From Thermoguttaceae bacterium (GTDB taxonomy: Bacteria > Planctomycetota > Planctomycetia > Pirellulales > Thermoguttaceae), in the NCBI GenBank assembly GCA_017454585.1, contig JAFTCU010000354.1:1-10504 (forward strand): a stretch of 10,504 nt of DNA, written 5' to 3'. Position 1 is the first letter of the stretch. Every line of letters begins with the position of its first letter. Under the pieces are notes generated by a model. The model worked only from the letters and a program-made list of their open reading frames with translations. It was not told the DNA's origin and ran no database searches. The position numbers were made by a program, and so were the translations under genes. Shown piece after piece: positions 7,404 to 10,504 of the stretch.

Positions 7404-8166
7404 AAGGTTTCGCAGGAGCCGCCGTTTGAGTACTCACGGCAACGATTTTCAGGGTTTCCTCTATTTCAGCGATGTCTTCGGGCGAAGTGCTCGTCCAGAC
7501 TTTCGTGATGATCCCTTTCTCAGCGTAAATGATGGTTGGAACAGAAATCACTTTCATGTCCTTTTGATTCTGGACGTTTTCGTAAGCCATATCGATTAAG
7601 TCTAACCGAAAACGATCGACCGGGTCCCACCAGACCGTAGGAAAACTGAAACCGTTCCGGAAACTCTCTCTTACAAACTGCCCCAACCGGTTTTCTTCCA
7701 GTTTCTTTTGACTGAGAAACAGTTGCCGTTCCTCCTGAGTCATTTCGTACCATTTGACCGGCTCGGAGGAGTGAGCGAAATATGCGATCGGTACGACCTG
7801 AAATTTGGGGTTTTTCTGCGCTTCCTGAATCGGCTGCCAAATCTCACGAAGCATATCGCATGACGCGTCATCCCACGGCCCCCACAGAATAATGAAGAGG
7901 GTTTTGTTCGTAGATTCCGCAGAGCGCGGCGGTTCCCCAACCCCTACGACAGGCTGGAGAGATTTAAAATCCATCAGCGGCATACCGATGAGAAAATGCT
8001 TCCCGGACGGTGTCCTCAGGAACCAATGGCCCCAAATCAGAAACGGCAAAACGGCTAAAAGAACGATTCCGAAAACGATCAGATTCGTTCGGCTTTCCAG
8101 CTTCTGTTCCATGCGCGGGTCCTGAACATTCTCAAAACCTGGCAAATATTCTTCATCGGGGGCCAT
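7402..8166 (-). CDS. Membrane-anchored thioredoxin-like protein without the CXXC pair
   Basis: A 254-residue protein with a charged N-terminal tail (1-28), one membrane segment (about 29-50, LIVFGIVLLAVLPFLIWGHW) and a thioredoxin-like domain (about 88-245). The strand and active-site turn read TLFIILWGPWDDASCDML; where redox thioredoxins have WCXXC, this has W-D-D-A-S-C, so only one Cys (103), shifted by one position, remains. The cis-proline region is present as VISVPTIIYAEKG (Pro210). It therefore keeps the fold but probably not disulfide chemistry. Orientation is likely with the domain outside the cytoplasmic membrane. The start ATG has AAGGA eight bases upstream. It follows the hypothetical protein gene by 39 bases on the same strand, so the two are probably one operon and may work together. 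Function unknown. Confidence 0.75.
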   Translation of the reverse strand: MAPDEEYLPGFENVQDPRMEQKLESRTNLIVFGIVLLAVLPFLIWGHWFLRTPSGKHFLIGMPLMDFKSLQPVVGVGEPPRSAESTNKTLFIILWGPWDDASCDMLREIWQPIQEAQKNPKFQVVPIAYFAHSSEPVKWYEMTQEERQLFLSQKKLEENRLGQFVRESFRNGFSFPTVWWDPVDRFRLDLIDMAYENVQNQKDMKVISVPTIIYAEKGIITKVWTSTSPEDIAEIEETLKIVAVSTQTAAPAKP

Positions 8167-8205
8167 TGGAAATTCCTTGACAGAAACAACTTACAATGGG
8201 GAAAA

Positions 8206-8895
8206 TCATTCCGCATTGACTGCTTCTTCCATCACCATTGGGCTCAGGAAGCGATAGAATGTATAATACGTAATCGGGGAACTGAACGGCATATTATTAT
8301 TATGTGCCCCAGAGTTCCACGGAAGAACGTAAACCAGGGTGAGGCCCGTATTACACTCTGTCACGTAGAGAGCGGAAACAGAGGGACGGATTCCCGATCC
8401 CTGGTGCATGATGTCATGTGTTCCGCAAGTGATGATATATTTCGGTTCAGCAGGAGCCATCAGGGCGTTATTGTCAAGGGCCCCTTCGACTTCTCTTCGG
8501 TTACGTTTTGAAGAGGACGATGAAGAAGTTCTGCCACTTCTTCTGCCTGACCCAGCGGCTTTACTTGCGATGGCGATGACTTTCTCGAGGTCCGCGTTTA
8601 CATTTCCCTGATACAAGGCCTGGAATCCCGGAGCTTTGGGGTTCCTTCCCAAAACACCTGCGGAAAGAACTCCGGTCGTGGAATCCAGAACATAAACCGC
8701 CTCGAACCCGACATCGATCAGACCCGTGCAGGTGAGATAGCCGTCCGCGCGGTCAGACGTATTGGCCCGAACGGTCAGCAAGGAATTCGGCTGAGTCCGC
8801 GGCTGGAACATCAGAACCAGGGCACTGGCGAGGATTCCCGTGCAGATGCAGCACGCGCAAATCAGGGAAATCAAGCTAAATTTTGAAAATTTCAT
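8206..8895 (-). CDS. Membrane-anchored hypothetical protein, planctomycete type, with two blade-like repeats
   Basis: Function unknown; the 229-residue protein resembles conserved proteins of planctomycetes as I remember them. Residues about 8-30 form a hydrophobic, Cys-rich anchor or uncleaved signal (LISLICACCICTGILASALVLMF). The outer part has two similar units: EAVYVLDSTTGVLSAGVL (65-82) and SALYVTECNTGLTLVYVL (174-191), the pattern of beta-propeller-like strands with an inner T-G turn. Between them is a low-complexity basic and serine-rich insert (SGRRSGRTSSSSSSKRNRRE, 116-135). The ATG has AGAGGAG six bases upstream, a good ribosome site. No convincing promoter is seen, though TATAAA and TACATA occur in the 86-base gap upstream. 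It precedes the thioredoxin-like gene by 39 bases. Confidence 0.75.
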   Translation of the reverse strand: MKFSKFSLISLICACCICTGILASALVLMFQPRTQPNSLLTVRANTSDRADGYLTCTGLIDVGFEAVYVLDSTTGVLSAGVLGRNPKAPGFQALYQGNVNADLEKVIAIASKAAGSGRRSGRTSSSSSSKRNRREVEGALDNNALMAPAEPKYIITCGTHDIMHQGSGIRPSVSALYVTECNTGLTLVYVLPWNSGAHNNNMPFSSPITYYTFYRFLSPMVMEEAVNAE

Positions 8896-8981
8896 TTTTT
8901 CTCCTCTTATGTAAAGGATGGAAATTTATAAAGGATTTTGGAAAAAAGAAGCGAAGATGAAAACAGAGTTTCTCTCGCCCT

Positions 8982-9701
8982 TTATTCTATCCCCAATTCC
9001 TTTTTGAGGTCGAGCAGTGTCCCGCTCATTTCAACGGATTTGGTGATTTTTTTGGTGAAGTCCAGTTTGTGCAAAGGCTGAACAACACTCGACGAAATAT
9101 TCCGCAAATGCGACATCATACGCTTCATAAAACGGAACATTAAAACATCCGAGGCTGTCCGCTGTGTCGGTTCCGGCAGATTTAGCAGTTCTTTTGTGAT
9201 GGAATCGCACTGAACTTCCGCCCACTTGCAGTCAATGATGATTTTTTTGGCGAGTTCCGCATTTTCCGATTGAATGATCTCCGAACAGCCGGCAAAGGTT
9301 TTTAAAACGAGCTGTTCCAGAACAAGCAGTTCATCACGCTCTTTTCCTTCGGGCAGATAAGGCGCAAGCTCACTCATCTCGAAAATATTTTTGGAGTAAT
9401 CGCCAAGGCGTTCGGCATCTTTAGCGATGCTCATGATGATGAGGCAGTCGGGATCGATCACGCTCCGAACTGCGCAATGAACGACGAGTTCTTTGCGAAT
9501 GGAACGTTCCGCTTTATTGACCGCTTTATCGTATGCCAGCAGTTGATCTTCCACGGGCTTCGGATCCGTACCGTGCAGAGCAACCTGGCAGGCCAGCGCG
9601 AATTCTTTTTGAGCGGTTTCGAGCATCTGGATGAAGTCCCGCCAAATCTTTTCGATCCCGGTGTTTTTTTGAAGCGGTTTGGCAAAAATCCATTTAAACA
9701 T
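8982..9701 (-). CDS. PhoU domain protein
   Basis: Cytoplasmic all-helical PhoU-family protein of 239 residues; such proteins modulate phosphate transporters and histidine-kinase signalling or act alone. Seen: the first PhoU bundle with the signature DPDCLIIMSIAKDAERLGDY (84-102; E97, R98, D101 as in metal-binding PhoU motifs). The second, degenerate repeat is at 187-205 (LMFRFMKRMMSHLRNISSSV), where the equivalent acidic residues are replaced by Lys, His and Asn. I start at ATG 9701 (MFKWIFAKPLQ) because GAGGAA lies eight bases upstream; the frame extends to 9758, but that stretch overlaps the putative promoter. No pst genes or phoB/phoR are in the window, so it may be a standalone version. 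Monocistronic by its own promoter. Confidence 0.85.
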   Translation of the reverse strand: MFKWIFAKPLQKNTGIEKIWRDFIQMLETAQKEFALACQVALHGTDPKPVEDQLLAYDKAVNKAERSIRKELVVHCAVRSVIDPDCLIIMSIAKDAERLGDYSKNIFEMSELAPYLPEGKERDELLVLEQLVLKTFAGCSEIIQSENAELAKKIIIDCKWAEVQCDSITKELLNLPEPTQRTASDVLMFRFMKRMMSHLRNISSSVVQPLHKLDFTKKITKSVEMSGTLLDLKKELGIE

Positions 9702-9746
9702 AAACAAATTCCTCGAGTTTGAAGGTACAACTTCCCAAACCTTTAT

Positions 9747-9775
9747 TTTGTACCACATTTGGGTTTATGTCAAGG
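9747..9775 (-). promoter_or_regulatory. Promoter of the PhoU-like gene
   Basis: On the minus strand TTGACA (9773-9768), a perfect -35, is followed by TGG-TACAAA (9752-9747, spacer 15) or, alternatively, CAAAAT (9750-9745, spacer 17). CCTT precedes as in the other promoters here. The leader would be about 38-40 bases to ATG 9701. No Pho box is evident, but its form in this lineage is unknown to me. Confidence 0.65.
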
Positions 9776-9807
9776 AGGGATTCAGCTCTTTTTGGAATAT
9801 TTTTTCA

Positions 9808-9825
9808 GATTTCCGGAAGGAAATC
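9808..9825 (-). terminator. Stem-loop downstream of the SGNH hydrolase gene
   Basis: GATTTCC and GGAAATC form a perfect 7-bp stem with a 4-base loop, 18 bases after the stop of the esterase gene and before the PhoU promoter. There is no T-run after it on the minus strand, so it is a possible terminator or transcript-end structure rather than a canonical one. Confidence 0.35.
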
Positions 9826-9843
9826 CAGACCGCGGCAGAAAAC

Positions 9844-10504
9844 TCACTGCTTCAGGGTTTCCAGCCAGCGCCTGAAAATCAGCCAATGCCCCGCTGTCGT
9901 GGGGTGCACCGAATCCCAGACCCAGTACTTCGGGTTGGGCGCCGAGTCGAACACCGCGTCAAAATCGGCCTGGAGGGGTACAAAAACCGCGCCGTATTTC
10001 TGCGCCATTTTTCGGACGGTCACCCGCATTTTGTCTTTGGCTTCCCCTTTCGGGTTGCGCCAGAGCGGTTCCATCAAAATCAGCCGGACGTCCGGAAGAC
10101 GCTCTTTCGTCCACTGGAGCAGCTCGTCGTAATTCTTCTCATACTCCTCCGGGGTCGAGCCGTGCCCGAGGTCGTTGACGCCGATCATGATGCACAGAAC
10201 GTCGGGATGGATCTCAAAAGTGTCCTTTTCCCAGCGGGCTTTCAGCTCCTTGAGCGTGTTCCCACTGACGCCGCGGTTGACGAACGTCCAGTTCTGCTCC
10301 GGGTAAGTGGCGCCGAGGTACGACGCGATGAGATACACGTAGCCGTGCCCGTGAATGTGATTGGGGTCCGCCGAGCGTCCGCGGTTCCCGTCGGTTACCG
10401 AGTCACCCTGAAACAGAATGACCGCGTCTTTTGGGAAAAGGTCCCGTTCTGCGGTCTCGGCCTTCAAAAACGCCGTGAGGCACAAAACGAAAAGGGTGGG
10501 AAAA
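9844..10504 (-). CDS. Secreted SGNH/GDSL-type esterase, N-terminus off the window
   Basis: Hydrolase of the SGNH superfamily; close in style to the planctomycete enzymes annotated as lysophospholipase, acetylxylan or rhamnogalacturonan acetylesterase, so probably removes acyl or acetyl groups from a lipid or polysaccharide. All four blocks are present: GDSVTDGNR (nucleophile Ser), NRGVSGNT (Gly), MIGVNDLGHG (Asn) and DSVHPTTAGH (Asp/His dyad). The frame is open to the right edge; its first codons there read FPTLFVLCLTAFLKAET, a hydrophobic core ending in a plausible cleavage site, so the true start lies beyond 10504 and the protein is exported. A TTG at 10485 lies inside this core and is not the start. 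About 220 residues are visible; substrate cannot be told. Confidence 0.9.
   Translation of the reverse strand, partial: FPTLFVLCLTAFLKAETAERDLFPKDAVILFQGDSVTDGNRGRSADPNHIHGHGYVYLIASYLGATYPEQNWTFVNRGVSGNTLKELKARWEKDTFEIHPDVLCIMIGVNDLGHGSTPEEYEKNYDELLQWTKERLPDVRLILMEPLWRNPKGEAKDKMRVTVRKMAQKYGAVFVPLQADFDAVFDSAPNPKYWVWDSVHPTTAGHWLIFRRWLETLKQ

Overview
The window looks like chromosomal DNA of a Gram-negative member of the Planctomycetes. A lauroyl-type lipid A acyltransferase implies an outer membrane. Three proteins resemble planctomycete versions of their families as I remember them: the two-gene cassette of a beta-propeller-like protein and a membrane-anchored thioredoxin-like protein, the PhoU-like protein, and a ketol-acid reductoisomerase with an NYDLAVSHGF stretch. 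The taxonomy is inference; there is no rRNA or other marker here.

Layout, left to right. (1) 1-1381, minus strand: ilvN then ilvC, the regulatory subunit of acetolactate synthase and the next enzyme of valine/isoleucine synthesis. ilvC runs off the left edge and carries an in-frame TGA in otherwise intact sequence. (2) 1387-1609: an AT-rich stretch and three 62-base repeat units whose central hairpins differ in sequence but keep their pairing. (3) 1610-2932, minus: an exported protein of unknown function, with a promoter so close to the ATG that the mRNA may be leaderless. (4) 3115-4026, minus: lipid A acyltransferase. (5) 4240-7388, plus: a trp operon trpG-trpD-trpC followed by a DUF523/TudS gene. 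Its leader folds into a 23-bp hairpin followed by T residues, which also buries the only good Shine-Dalgarno sequence. This is a strong candidate for a tryptophan attenuator or translational switch. (6) 7402-8895, minus: the hypothetical protein and thioredoxin-like pair, convergent with the trp operon. (7) 8982-9701, minus: PhoU-like protein. (8) 9844-10504, minus: secreted SGNH/GDSL esterase, cut by the right edge inside its signal peptide.

Five putative promoters (ilvN, the exported protein, the acyltransferase, trp, phoU) share one architecture: CCTT, then 19-21 bases, then TAMAAT or a close variant. Two of them (ilvN and the acyltransferase) also share a C7 tract and a 15-base -10 block. 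TGA is the normal stop of most genes here, so the TGA in ilvC is not explained by a genome-wide code change.

The most unusual observations are the trp leader hairpin, the ilvC in-frame stop, the covarying hairpin repeats and the shared promoter layout. I see no phage, transposase, CRISPR, tRNA or rRNA, and no clear multi-gene novel defence or metabolic system.
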